From Methylobacterium sp. Leaf123 (lineage in GTDB: Bacteria > Pseudomonadota > Alphaproteobacteria > Rhizobiales > Beijerinckiaceae): a stretch of DNA of 64,000 nt. Below are positions 17,560 through 26,179 of this stretch, piece by piece. Position numbers and translations under genes: made by a program. Location of the stretch: NCBI RefSeq assembly GCF_001423405.1, contig NZ_LMNS01000040.1:111610-175609 (forward strand), in the 5' to 3' direction. Below the pieces are notes generated by a model. It saw only the letters and a program-made list of their open reading frames with translations, was not told where the DNA came from and searched no databases. The first letter of the stretch is position 1; every line of letters starts with the position of its first letter.

Positions 17560-17820
17560 TTAAAGCCTCAGCCTTGCACAGCCCTCCTCATTGAATTCGA
17601 GTCGGCTGAGCTGACGGTCGAGTGTCACGTTGAAATGGGCAAGGGTCCGCTCCCCACCCTCAGCAGACATCGGCCCGGCGATTGAGCGCACTTCAGGCTC
17701 TGCACTGAAGCCGCGCAGATCATTGATCCGGCCGAGACGCCGCGCCTCCACGAGGCGATGCAAGATCTTCTGAAGGAGATCGGAAGGGAGATGGGGCGCC
17801 GCTTGAGCGCCCGCCTTCAC
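17560..17820 (-). CDS. small hypothetical protein, uncertain
   Basis: 86-residue frame beginning with GTG at 17820. Helical and charged, no signal peptide or membrane segment, no recognised family. The GTG start overlaps the stop of another frame and no clear ribosome site precedes it. It may be the tail of a decayed gene. Confidence 0.33.
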   Translation of the reverse strand: MKAGAQAAPHLPSDLLQKILHRLVEARRLGRINDLRGFSAEPEVRSIAGPMSAEGGERTLAHFNVTLDRQLSRLEFNEEGCARLRL

Positions 17821-17911
17821 TGATCGCGGCTCATCAATCCACCGCCTACGTCGGGTCCGTTCTCAATCAGGCGCCTCCTCGCCCGCCTCAGGAGCAGCAG
17901 TGTTTTCCGTT

Positions 17912-18001
17912 TCAGGCTCCGCGTGTCGCAGCGAGCATCCGCTTCCGCACCTCGGCCATGCGGGTGTCGTCGTTGATGCCGGCGTATTTGTCGGGGACCG
18001 A
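17912..18001 (-). pseudogene. gene-tail remnant with DDTRMAEVRKRML motif
   Basis: On the minus strand this reads YAGINDDTRMAEVRKRML and then a stop at 17912. Two further decayed versions of the same C-terminal stretch occur at 19017-19110 and 19682-19745. No start or upstream body is intact here. Confidence 0.45.
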
Positions 18002-18116
18002 TTATGTTGTAGCTGCCGCTCGATCTGCGTTCTAAGGTGATGCTGTCGCGGCCGAGATCCTGGCGAACCCGCGCTTGCGAGACAGATGTGCTCCCGCCCA
18101 ATGAGTGGAGAGCCCT

Positions 18117-18356
18117 GTGCCTCGCTTTTTCTTCGACGTTCATGACGGTCGCAACGAGCGCGACGACGAAGGCACCGTCTGTGCCGACGTGCAGGCCGCT
18201 GCCTTGGAAGCAAAACTCCTGCTGCCGGAGATCGCAAGACACGAGGTACCGAAGGACGGCGAGCGCCAGACCATCACGGTGCTGGTGACCGACGAGGAAG
18301 GGCATCCCGTCTACTCGGCCGCTCTTTGCTTTGTCGGTACTTGGTTGCTTCGCTGA
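18117..18356 (+). CDS. DUF6894-type small protein
   Basis: 79 residues starting with GTG at 18117, six bases after a GGAG site. The start PRFFFDVHDG, a central EIARHEVPKDG and the ending VLVTDEEGHPVY form the pattern of the DUF6894 family, which is abundant in Methylobacterium and other Hyphomicrobiales, often in many copies per genome. Function unknown. An upstream in-frame GTG at 18105 is less likely because the Shine-Dalgarno sequence would lie inside the gene. Confidence 0.72.
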   Translation: MPRFFFDVHDGRNERDDEGTVCADVQAAALEAKLLLPEIARHEVPKDGERQTITVLVTDEEGHPVYSAALCFVGTWLLR

Positions 18357-18444
18357 CGCCGGCCGCGGCACCTTCCCGCCCGACGGCTTCGTCGATCTCC
18401 CGCATGGTCGCCTCGTCCGGTCTGAACTCTCGCATGGCATTCAA

Positions 18445-18849
18445 TCAAGCGTCCTGCGCCTGCTTGAGGCGAGCCACCCCGCGTACAATCGCAAGAACAT
18501 CGCGGCGCGTTTGATCATCCTCGATCTCGCTGAAGGCGCGCAGGAGATCAATGGCACCATGGGTGCGTAGAAAATCAAACACTTCAGCCCGGTCCTCACC
18601 CTCGCCCTCGTCTCCATCGTAGAAGGACGAGACTCGCACTTCGAGCACGCGAGCGATGTCGCTCAGACGGCTAGCGCCGACGCGGTTCATGCCGTTCTCG
18701 TATTTCTGAACCTGCTGGAACGTCACGCCGATGGCCCTACCGAGTTCGGTCTGCGTAAGACCCTTGGATTTGCGCAGCACGTGGATGCGCTCTCCGACAA
18801 GACGGTCCTGATCGGTGGCACACTTTGGTCGTGCGTTTGGAGTGTCCAT
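18445..18849 (-). CDS. XRE-family helix-turn-helix regulator, copy A
   Basis: 134 residues. The Cro/C1-type HTH occupies about residues 17-72: IHVLRKSKGLTQTELGRAIG, then FQQVQKYENGMNRVGASRLS. The C-terminal half is a short helical region (ALDLLRAF-like) common in rhizobial XRE regulators. A paralogue with the same arrangement lies 300 bp away (19165-19572). Targets are unknown; such proteins frequently repress their own promoter. Confidence 0.87.
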   Translation of the reverse strand: MDTPNARPKCATDQDRLVGERIHVLRKSKGLTQTELGRAIGVTFQQVQKYENGMNRVGASRLSDIARVLEVRVSSFYDGDEGEGEDRAEVFDFLRTHGAIDLLRAFSEIEDDQTRRDVLAIVRGVARLKQAQDA

Positions 18850-19016
18850 GCCTCAGGCCCTTTATCGGAGAGCGGCCGGCCAGGCTTGTGACCGAGCTAG
18901 CCGAGGGGCCTTAGCAACTCCCACGTGAAGATTTTCGTTGCGGGAGCCAAACGGGCGTCAGTACCTGAACCCGCTCTTGTAGAACTTCCGCCGGTCATGC
19001 TCGGCGACGTCTCGTA

Positions 19017-19110
19017 TCAAGCAACCGCCAGGAGCATCGGCTTCCGGATTTCAGCCATGCGCTCGTCATCACTGGCGCCTGTCACCATGGCTTTGTGACC
19101 TGAGCTGTAG
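19017..19110 (-). pseudogene. gene-tail remnant, second copy of the DDxRMAExRKxML motif
   Basis: On the minus strand reads GASDDERMAEIRKPML before a stop at 19017. Related to the remnants at 17912-18001 and 19682-19745. The upstream part does not continue as a credible protein. Confidence 0.42.
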
Positions 19111-19164
19111 GGATCTCCGTCCTCTCGATGCTCGACTTGGCCGGACACACGTGGCTCCGCCGGC

Positions 19165-19572
19165 TCAAGCGCCCCGATCCTGCTGCATGCGAGTGGCGCT
19201 GCGAACGAGGGCCAGAACCTCGCGGCGCAGCCGGTCATCCTCGATCGTAATGAAGGCATTCAGCAGATCGACGGCGCCCGGGGCGCGCAGCAAATCGGAA
19301 ACCTCTGTCTTTTCCTGCGCAGCGGTGTCATCCCCTTCCTCAAAGAAAGTGGAGACCGACGCTCCGAGTACCCGAGCGATATCACTCAGGCGGTCGGCGC
19401 CGACGCGGTTGGCGCCGTTCTCATATTTTTGGATCTGCCGGAACGATACGCCAATGGCGATGCCGAGCGCAGTCTGTGAGAAGCCCCTGGACTTGCGTAG
19501 GGTCTGGATGCGCAGGCCGACGATGATGTCCTCTTTGAATGCCTGCTTCGGCGATGCACTATGGTCGTACAT
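19165..19572 (-). CDS. XRE-family helix-turn-helix regulator, copy B
   Basis: 135 residues with a Cro/C1-type HTH (IQTLRKSRGFSQTALGIAIG, FRQIQKYENGANRVGADRLS). About half the residues are shared with copy A at 18445-18849, including the whole recognition-helix region QxVQ/QIQKYENG, so a tandem duplication followed by divergence is likely. The C-terminal tail (DLLNAFITIEDDRLRREVLA) parallels that of copy A. Confidence 0.87.
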   Translation of the reverse strand: MYDHSASPKQAFKEDIIVGLRIQTLRKSRGFSQTALGIAIGVSFRQIQKYENGANRVGADRLSDIARVLGASVSTFFEEGDDTAAQEKTEVSDLLRAPGAVDLLNAFITIEDDRLRREVLALVRSATRMQQDRGA

Positions 19573-19681
19573 GAGTTCATGCTCTGCATTGCGAGCGACA
19601 GGGCAAATTTACTGCGACCCGATCGCTTCCAGCGCCCCTAAGTATTGTGATTAGTTTATGCAATTATATAATAAAATCAGA

Positions 19682-19745
19682 TGTCGGCCGAAAGCATCTA
19701 CTTTCCCGCTTCGGCCATGCGGCCGTCATCTCTGGCGTATTGCCT
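19682..19745 (-). pseudogene. gene-tail remnant, third copy, with internal stop
   Basis: The minus strand reads ARDDGRMAEAGK, a stop, then MLSAD, clearly a decayed form of the motif at 17912 and 19017. Non-coding today. Confidence 0.4.
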
Positions 19746-19785
19746 CTGCAGCCCGTCTAGCAATGCTCAGCGCCGACGCGACAGG

Positions 19786-19992
19786 TCAGTGAACGTTGCC
19801 GGCACCGCTGGAGACATCCGCTTCCGCTTCGTATCTCGCGTTCCATCGTTCAAGAATGCGCGCGTTCTCGTCAAACTCGTCAGCCATGTCGCGGAGCTTC
19901 AATACGACCTGGTTGTGCTGGGAGCCCAGCGCTTCTGCCAAGTCGCGGCAAAGCTCAGCCTGCTGGCGGAAATAGGAAGCTGCGGAACGCAT
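19786..19992 (-). CDS. small helical hypothetical protein
   Basis: 68 residues from ATG 19992 (a GTG at 20031 would add 13). It begins MRSAASYFRQQAELCRDLAE and continues with long charged helices (MADEFDENARILERW), a layout seen in small rhizobial proteins of unknown role. No strong ribosome site seen. Confidence 0.5.
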   Translation of the reverse strand: MRSAASYFRQQAELCRDLAEALGSQHNQVVLKLRDMADEFDENARILERWNARYEAEADVSSGAGNVH

Positions 19993-20289
19993 GCCGTCTA
20001 AATGACGAAGTTTGCGCAGAACGCGAGTCACAACAACGTGTCTCTTCGTCCAGACCGAGTCCCTGCGCGAAACGGAGCAGGCCGCGCATCTCGGCGGTGG
20101 ATTGTTCGGTGGTTTCGCTCGCGCTCATGTCCGATCCTCGTCAACGGCTACGAACCATGCGGCCAAGAACTCGGCGCCCTGCTCGCGCGTGGCCGAGCAG
20201 CCTATGAGACCCCGTACTGATCCGCATTGACCCAAATACCGGGGTACTCGCCATCTCCCAGTATATAGCTGGCCTATCCAAGGAACGGC

Positions 20290-20424
20290 TCAGCCGTGCG
20301 TTGATTTCCGATTCCGCTTCGCGCGCTTCCAGTCGTCTAGCCGACTTGACTCGAAATGGAGTAATCCTACAAGCGCACCGGCCATCATAGCGATGCCGAT
20401 TGTGATTGGAAGGAAGATGGGCAT
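20290..20424 (-). CDS. small single-pass membrane protein
   Basis: 44 residues starting MPIFLPITIGIAMMAGALVG: one transmembrane helix (about 3-22) followed by a very basic tail (DDWKRAKRNRK). GAGGAG lies 7 nt before ATG 20424, a good ribosome site. Not a recognised family, but the signal of helix plus basic tail plus ribosome site supports a real gene. Confidence 0.55.
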   Translation of the reverse strand: MPIFLPITIGIAMMAGALVGLLHFESSRLDDWKRAKRNRKSTHG

Positions 20425-20673
20425 CCGATTACTCCTCTTATCGGGTGAATTTGTTCAGCAGGAACCGTCCTACACCGTGTATGGCCGCTCCGAATATAAC
20501 CGAGATCGGTGTACAACGTCGCATCGGCTCGCCCCTCCTGGGTCAGCGCCCAATCCTACACTCGACCTTGGTTGCAACGTCGCCGTGCTTCGCGGAGCAG
20601 CGTACGTTCCGTTTGCTGTCGAGCAAGCGAGGTGGCCGGTTACTTCGTAGCTGCGTGCCCTGCGGGCCAATGC
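20425..20673. other. intergenic stretch, nothing recognised
   Basis: Between the small membrane protein and the thermonuclease-like gene no coding frame, hairpin or promoter motif could be supported. Confidence 0.4.
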
Positions 20674-21357
20674 TTATCCCCGCGGCGCCCGCCAGCCGGC
20701 CGCCTTCGCCTCGTCCTCCGAGCAGAACAGGCGCTCGCCAGCGCGGTCGTTGATGCGGGTGCGCTCGTAGTCGCGCGAGCCGGGCAAGTGATAGATACGC
20801 TCTCCGCCGGCTGAAATGTTGCCCTTGATGTTGCAGCCACTCGCCTTGTTCGGTGGCGTGACAGTCTCAGGCCTCGAGCGTTCACCGCCGGCACGCTTCG
20901 CGCGTCGCCACTCGGATGGATCTTGGAACTTGCCTGCCCAGATGCCGTGCCGCAGCGCCTTCGCGGTGAGTTCAGTGTTGACGTAGTCCTCGGTGTAGCG
21001 CCGGTACGCAACAGCGTGCCCTTGCCCGACCATCCAGGCGTTCAGGTCCTCCGCGTCAGCACGGCAGACGGCGACGACTCGGCCGTAGCGGTCGGTCTCG
21101 CGCGGATCACATATCACGAGGCGTTTGCCGATGTGATCGGCGAGAGCCAGGGCGGCCGCCTGTCCGCAGCGATAGTCCTTGCCAGCGGCGTCCTTGCAGA
21201 GCTGGGCGCTTTCCGGCGCATCGATGCCGTGGAGGCGGATGCGCGTTCCACGAACGTCGAGCGTGTCGCCATCGACAATCGAGGCTCGGCCAACGAACGG
21301 CTCAGCGTGGGCTGGCGTGGCGAGAAGCAGGACAAGGAGCCAGGACCGGGAGCGCAT
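20674..21357 (-). CDS. secreted thermonuclease-like (SNase) protein
   Basis: 227 residues. Residues 1-18 form a signal peptide (ending AHAEP). The SNase/TNase fold follows: IVDGDTLDVRGTRIRLHGID with the Arg and the DAPE motif, then RYGRVVAVC and the ALRHGIWAGKF stretch, with the catalytic Arg/Glu set recognisable. A ~55-residue Cys-containing C-terminal module (GCNIKGNISAGGERIYHLPG) is common in alphaproteobacterial SNase-like proteins. Expected to act in the periplasm or outside the cell as a Ca2+-dependent nuclease; activity unproven. Confidence 0.85.
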   Translation of the reverse strand: MRSRSWLLVLLLATPAHAEPFVGRASIVDGDTLDVRGTRIRLHGIDAPESAQLCKDAAGKDYRCGQAAALALADHIGKRLVICDPRETDRYGRVVAVCRADAEDLNAWMVGQGHAVAYRRYTEDYVNTELTAKALRHGIWAGKFQDPSEWRRAKRAGGERSRPETVTPPNKASGCNIKGNISAGGERIYHLPGSRDYERTRINDRAGERLFCSEDEAKAAGWRAPRG

Positions 21358-21436
21358 CTCACCACTCTATCACACCGTCGCAGGTCGCCTCAGCCCAGGC
21401 GCAAGGCCTCGGCGCCGGAACGCTAGATGAAGTCGC

Positions 21437-21577
21437 TTAGGCCTTGTGGATGTTCGCCCAAGCGGCAGCACCAAGATACCGGCACGGCGAGGCGTTGGGG
21501 CGCAGGGCGCCGAAGGCTTTCCGCAACTCGGCGGCCTCAGGCGGGAGCAGATCGGGCGCAAGTTCGGGAAGGAGCAT
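21437..21577 (-). CDS. very small hypothetical protein, uncertain
   Basis: 46-residue frame from ATG 21577 with coherent composition (LLPPEAAELRKAFGAL, then CRYLGAAAWANIHKA). It has codon-position GC bias but no clear ribosome site. Not recognised. Confidence 0.3.
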   Translation of the reverse strand: MLLPELAPDLLPPEAAELRKAFGALRPNASPCRYLGAAAWANIHKA

Positions 21578-21651
21578 CACGGCTGCCGGCTGATGACGGG
21601 GCCGACGGCATAGGGTTGCCGGGTTGCTTCAGGCTTACCGATCGGACTTCC

Positions 21652-21918
21652 TCAAGCCTTTTGCGCGCGTGCCAGCAGGATCGCAGTCCGGACGGCAGCG
21701 CGCATCAGGCCGGGGCTCGACTCTTCGTTGGCGATGACGTGGCTAGCCCATAGGTGCCTGACGACCGCCGCATCGACATCGACGACATAGCCAGCGGCAA
21801 TCGGAAAGATGCCCGCTTCTAAATCCGAAAGGTACATCTCGACCGCCGCGCTCACCTGCTCGTCGGTGACGGCCTTGGCCTTGAACAGTTCGCCGACGGT
21901 CGGTGACGATTCGCTCAC
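21652..21918 (-). CDS. hypothetical protein, second gene of a coupled pair
   Basis: 88 residues, acidic, mostly helical (VTDEQVSAAVEMYLSDLEAG), no membrane segment. It overlaps the upstream gene by 4 nt (ATGA), so the two are translated together. Not recognised. Confidence 0.6.
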   Translation of the reverse strand: MSESSPTVGELFKAKAVTDEQVSAAVEMYLSDLEAGIFPIAAGYVVDVDAAVVRHLWASHVIANEESSPGLMRAAVRTAILLARAQKA

Positions 21919-22169
21919 TGCAAGGTGTCTTCGTCCGTCGCCTGCATCAGCCGCAGCGCCTCGCGCGTAACTTCGTGCAGGTCGGAGAGCCCCTGCATCC
22001 CGAGCGGCACGCCGACACGCTGTCCCTCGACCGTCGTCAGGACGATCACAGCAAGCGATTCGCCCATGAGCAGGCCAGGCTTTGGCACACAGATCGGCAG
22101 CAGGAAATCGCCGTCACCCTCGACTGCATCCTTGGCGGTATCGGGTCGGAACGGAGGCGAATCGGCCAT
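21915..22169 (-). CDS. hypothetical protein, first gene of a coupled pair
   Basis: 84 residues with a beta-rich core (LAVIVLTTVEGQRVGVPLGM) and a helical end. Coupled to the downstream gene by an ATGA overlap. Not recognised. No regulatory site identified. Confidence 0.6.
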   Translation of the reverse strand: MADSPPFRPDTAKDAVEGDGDFLLPICVPKPGLLMGESLAVIVLTTVEGQRVGVPLGMQGLSDLHEVTREALRLMQATDEDTLQ

Positions 22170-22848
22170 GCGGCAAATCTATCGCGCCGGCCTCCGCACA
22201 GCTAGGGCGGGGACGCCTCGCGACTGTGCCGACTCTTGTGCAGCGCCCTTACACCGTTTGTTCCGGTGTGTCCGACATGTCTGGGCTGCTTCAACACTGA
22301 TTTGCTTGAATGAATTGGCTGGTGCGCCTGGATTCTCACCCAGCATGACCTCAGAAGAGCGCATCAACTAAGTTATTGCAATTGCGAGCGCTTTAGCTTC
22401 TTGCGCACACGCAGTGGATACGATCCTGCGCTCATTGCCGAGGGTGCCATCTTGCAATCCACAGGCAGCTGAAAGGCAGCGCGTTTTTGCTCTTTGAGCT
22501 TGATCGGAGGCATGTCGAGGTTCAACAATGCGCCATGAGCCGACCTTGAAGCGGCAGGTGCCAAACCGCCGCTCCCGACCCTTTGCGGCCTCTCAAAAAG
22601 GCCGCTCACCGGCGGTCTGGTAGCGGACAAGTAGTACTGGGTTGGGTGGATTTCTGCCAATCCGCTCTTGAGCGTCGGACTTCGAAAGCTGACGCTCGAC
22701 GTTCGACTGGCTGCAACCGAAGGCGGTACATTTGGTTCGGGTATGGTCCGCCACAGATGCGCATGATCCTGCGACCGCCCGTGAGCCGTCGGTAGCCTGC
22801 AGCGCTGGGCGGACGGGACCTTTTGCAAGAATCGGGACTTATGTGCCG
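22170..22848. other. intergenic stretch, apparently decayed DNA
   Basis: About 680 bases without a supportable gene. Short frames on both strands are proline/arginine-rich and lack ribosome sites. The sequence around 22540-22700 looks like repeated intergenic material, but I could not define a unit. Confidence 0.4.
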
Positions 22849-23265
22849 ATGACCGATCCAGCCGATCCCTCAATTCCCTATGCCCTCGTCGTCGACGACG
22901 AGGGCCTCATCCGCATGGATGCGATGGACATCTTGCAGGAGGTGGGGTTCCGCACCTTCGAGGCCGGCGACGGCGACAAGGCCATAGCGCTGCTGGCCCG
23001 TGAGCACGCCCTCATCGTCCTGGTGTTCACCGACGTCCAGATGCCCACCTCCCGCGATGGCTTCGCCGTGGCCCGCGAGACCGCTCAACGATGGCCACAC
23101 ATCGCCATCGTCGTAGCCTCAGGCCAAGCGCATCCGGGACCCGGCGACATGCCCGAAGGGGCTCGCTTCATCGGCAAGCCGTTCACTGCCGAAATGGTGC
23201 ACGACCATCTCAAGGAGATCCTGCCAGACGGGCTTAAGCCGGCCCCGTTGCGCGACATGGCTTGA
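22849..23265 (+). CDS. single-domain response regulator (receiver only)
   Basis: 138 residues forming one receiver domain: acidic pair in VVDDEGLIRM, phosphoacceptor Asp in LVFTDVQMP, the conserved Ser/Thr position in VVASGQA, and Lys in IGKPF. There is no output domain, so it probably passes a phosphate to or from another protein, as CheY- or Sdr-type receivers do in alphaproteobacterial stress signalling. It lies 100 bp before the bacteriophytochrome kinase gene and is the natural candidate partner. ATG 22849 is chosen because upstream codons encode no conserved sequence. Confidence 0.85.
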   Translation: MTDPADPSIPYALVVDDEGLIRMDAMDILQEVGFRTFEAGDGDKAIALLAREHALIVLVFTDVQMPTSRDGFAVARETAQRWPHIAIVVASGQAHPGPGDMPEGARFIGKPFTAEMVHDHLKEILPDGLKPAPLRDMA

Positions 23266-23368
23266 CCGGCCAGTCGCCGCAGTTTGCCGGATACATTTGC
23301 CGGCGTTCCGCATTATTGGGGGTCGAAGGTCGGGTGTCGACCAGAATCCTCGGGACGACGCAGGGCGC

Positions 23369-25918
23369 ATGGAGGCGAGCACGGAAGACCAGGGGCAGCC
23401 CGTCGACCTGACATCCTGCGACCGCGAGCCGATCCACATTCTCGGCGCGGTGCAGCCGTTCGGCTTCCTCCTTGGCGTCTCGTCGGACTGGATCGTGGTG
23501 CGCGCCAGCGCCAACGCCCCGGAGTGGCTCGGACGGCCGGCCGAGGACCTTCTCGGACTTCCGCTCGACATCCTAGTCGATCAGGAGGCCATCCACCTGT
23601 TACGCGGCCACCTGCAGACCCTGCGCGGTCCCGACGCCGTGGATAGGGTCTTCGGCGTCCGCCTCGTGCCAGACAAGCCCGTCTTCGACATCGCCCTGCA
23701 CGTGTCCGGCGGCGCCATCGTCATGGAGGCCGAGCCGAGCGCGCCCGAGCACCTCAGCGCCGGCAACCTCGTGCGCAACATTGTCTCCCGCCTGCAGCAT
23801 ACGGTGGAGTTGGAGCCGCTCTGCCGCGAGGCCGCAAGGCAAATGCGTGCACTCACCGGCTTCGACCGGGTCATGGTCTATCGCTTCGCCCCCGATGGCT
23901 CGGGCGAGGTCATCGCCGAGGCCGTACGCTCGGGCCTCGACCGCTACCTCGGCCTGCACTACCCGGCCTCCGACATCCCCAAACAGGCTCGCGCCCTCTA
24001 CGAACGGAACTGGCTGCGCATCATCGCCGACATCGATGCCCCGGCCATCCCGGTGGTCCCGGCGCGTGACCCCATGGGCGAGCCCCTCGACCTGTCGCTC
24101 TCGACCCTGCGCACGGTGTCGCCAATCCACCTCGAATACCTACGCAACATGGGCGTCGCCGCCTCGCTGTCGGTCTCCATCCTGCGCGGGGGCCGCCTCT
24201 GGGGCCTGTTCGCTTGCCACCACACGGAGCCGCGGCACATCTCCCTGGAGCGCCGGACCGCCGCCGAGCTATTCGGGCAGATGTTCTCCTGGATCCTGGA
24301 GAGCCGCGAGCGGGAGGTCCTCGCCGCCCAGGAGGCACTCGCCCGCGAAACCCACAACCGCCTGATGAGCGCCATGGCCGCGGGCGGCACCGGTTTGGAG
24401 GGGCTGGCCGACTTCGCCGAAGAGTTGTCGGGCATCGTCGCCTGCGACGGGCTGGGCCTATGGGTCGACGGCGAGATCACCCTGCAAGGCATGACGCCGA
24501 CGCGGGAGGAGTTTACCGGCCTCGTGCGCTTCCTCAACCGCACGGCGGCGAGCAGGGTCTACGCCACGGAAGAGATCGGGCGGTTCCACGAGCCTGGCCG
24601 CGACTTCACCGAGCGGGCGGCCGGGATGCTGGCCGTGCCCGTGTCACGCACGCCCCGAGACTTCTTGGTGTTCTTCCGCAAGGAGGTGGCGCGGACCGTG
24701 ACGTGGGCGGGCAATCCGGAGAAGCCCGCAAGCCTCGGCCCGAACGGTGTCCGCCTGACGCCGCGCAAGAGCTTCGAGACGTGGCGCGAGGTCGTCCATG
24801 GCCGTTCGCTCCCCTGGTCGGAGGCGGAAGCCCGCACCGCCGAGGCGCTGAGGGTCACGCTCCTTGAGGTGATCCTCCGGCTCAGCGACACGGCCGAGCG
24901 CGAGCGCAAGGAGGCGCAGGAGCGGCAAGAACTCCTCATCGCCGAGTTGAACCACCGGGTGCGCAACATCCTGAACCTGATCCGGGGCGTGGTCACCCAG
25001 AGCCGGGCCAACGCCGGCGACGCGGACGACTTCACCGAAGTGGTCGGCGACCGCATCCAGGCGCTCGCCCGGGCCCACGACCAGGTCACCTCGGCCAACT
25101 GGGGACCCGGCTCGCTCGCCGAGCTCCTCACCGTCGAAGCCTCAGCCTACCTCGGCGCCAAGGCCGACCGCGTCGTCCTCGACGGCGTCGACATTCTGCT
25201 CGAACCGCAGGCCTTCACGACCATGGCGCTCGTCGTGCACGAGCTGATGACGAACTCGGCCAAGTACGGTGCACTCAGCGACAGCGGCGGTCGGGTCGAT
25301 GTGCGCTGGGAGCGGGATGGCTTCGACAGCCTCTTGGTGCATTGGACCGAGACGGGCGGCCCCGTTGTCAAGGCTCCGACCCGGCGCGGGTTCGGCTCGA
25401 CCATCATCGAGCGTTCCGTCCCCTATGAACTGAAGGGCGAGGCCGAGGTACGTTACGCGTTGACCGGCCTGACCGCGCGGTTCTCGATCCCGGCCGCCTT
25501 CGTCCGCGCAGCGCCGCCGCGGGCGGTCCGCGTCGTCCAGCCCGAAGCGGTCCCGTCCTTCTTGCTCAGTGGGACAGCGCTTGTGGTCGAGGACAACATG
25601 ATCATCGCCTTGGAGGCGGAGGAGGCGCTCACCGCGCTGGGGGCCGATTCGGTCGACATGGCGGCCTCAGTCCGGGAGGCGCTCCGGGTGATCGACGCTT
25701 CGCCGCCGGACCGGGCGCTTCTCGATGTGAACCTCGGGTCAGAGACGAGCATCGCCGTTGCTCGGCGCTTGGCGGAACTCGGTATCCCGTTTGCGTTCGC
25801 AACCGGCTACGGCGAGAGCTTCCAGGTCCCGCCCGACCTGGGCGACGTGCCGGTGATCAAGAAGCCCTACGGAGCCGACAGCTTGCGGCAAGCATTTGGC
25901 CGCTCCCGAACCCACTGA
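23369..25918 (+). CDS. bphP: bacteriophytochrome, HWE histidine kinase with C-terminal receiver
   Basis: 849 residues. PAS (with candidate biliverdin-binding C17 in SCDREPIHILG), GAF (chromophore pocket YPASDIPKQAR), PHY (tongue motif LTPRKSFETW), then an HWE-type kinase (phospho-acceptor H in ELNHRVRNILNLI, N-box HELMTNSAKYGALS, and the HWTETGGP signature), and finally a receiver domain (acidic VVEDN, acceptor D in ALLDVNLG, K in VIKKPYG). It should sense red/far-red light with biliverdin and phosphorylate its own or another receiver. HWE kinases are typical inputs to the PhyR-EcfG general stress response. ATG 23369 is chosen over 23297 because it starts just before the conserved PAS region. 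Confidence 0.93.
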   Translation: MEASTEDQGQPVDLTSCDREPIHILGAVQPFGFLLGVSSDWIVVRASANAPEWLGRPAEDLLGLPLDILVDQEAIHLLRGHLQTLRGPDAVDRVFGVRLVPDKPVFDIALHVSGGAIVMEAEPSAPEHLSAGNLVRNIVSRLQHTVELEPLCREAARQMRALTGFDRVMVYRFAPDGSGEVIAEAVRSGLDRYLGLHYPASDIPKQARALYERNWLRIIADIDAPAIPVVPARDPMGEPLDLSLSTLRTVSPIHLEYLRNMGVAASLSVSILRGGRLWGLFACHHTEPRHISLERRTAAELFGQMFSWILESREREVLAAQEALARETHNRLMSAMAAGGTGLEGLADFAEELSGIVACDGLGLWVDGEITLQGMTPTREEFTGLVRFLNRTAASRVYATEEIGRFHEPGRDFTERAAGMLAVPVSRTPRDFLVFFRKEVARTVTWAGNPEKPASLGPNGVRLTPRKSFETWREVVHGRSLPWSEAEARTAEALRVTLLEVILRLSDTAERERKEAQERQELLIAELNHRVRNILNLIRGVVTQSRANAGDADDFTEVVGDRIQALARAHDQVTSANWGPGSLAELLTVEASAYLGAKADRVVLDGVDILLEPQAFTTMALVVHELMTNSAKYGALSDSGGRVDVRWERDGFDSLLVHWTETGGPVVKAPTRRGFGSTIIERSVPYELKGEAEVRYALTGLTARFSIPAAFVRAAPPRAVRVVQPEAVPSFLLSGTALVVEDNMIIALEAEEALTALGADSVDMAASVREALRVIDASPPDRALLDVNLGSETSIAVARRLAELGIPFAFATGYGESFQVPPDLGDVPVIKKPYGADSLRQAFGRSRTH

Positions 25919-26179
25919 ACCCGCTATGGCGCAGGCAGAAGCCGATGCCGATGCCGATGCTAAGGCTCGCGCGGCGGCGCTCCGAGTTGTCGAGGCGCCG
26001 AGCTGTACAAAATTGCTGTTTCGGCGCGGCGCTACGGTAGGCGAGTTGCCAATAGCCCATGCGTGATGGGTCAGCTTCCGACCCCTATCGGACCCTTGGC
26101 CTTTCCGGTTCGGGCGTCCGTTTCGGAAGCTGAAGGGGACCTGATGGCGACGTCCTTGGTATGCGTGGGAACGGACAGC

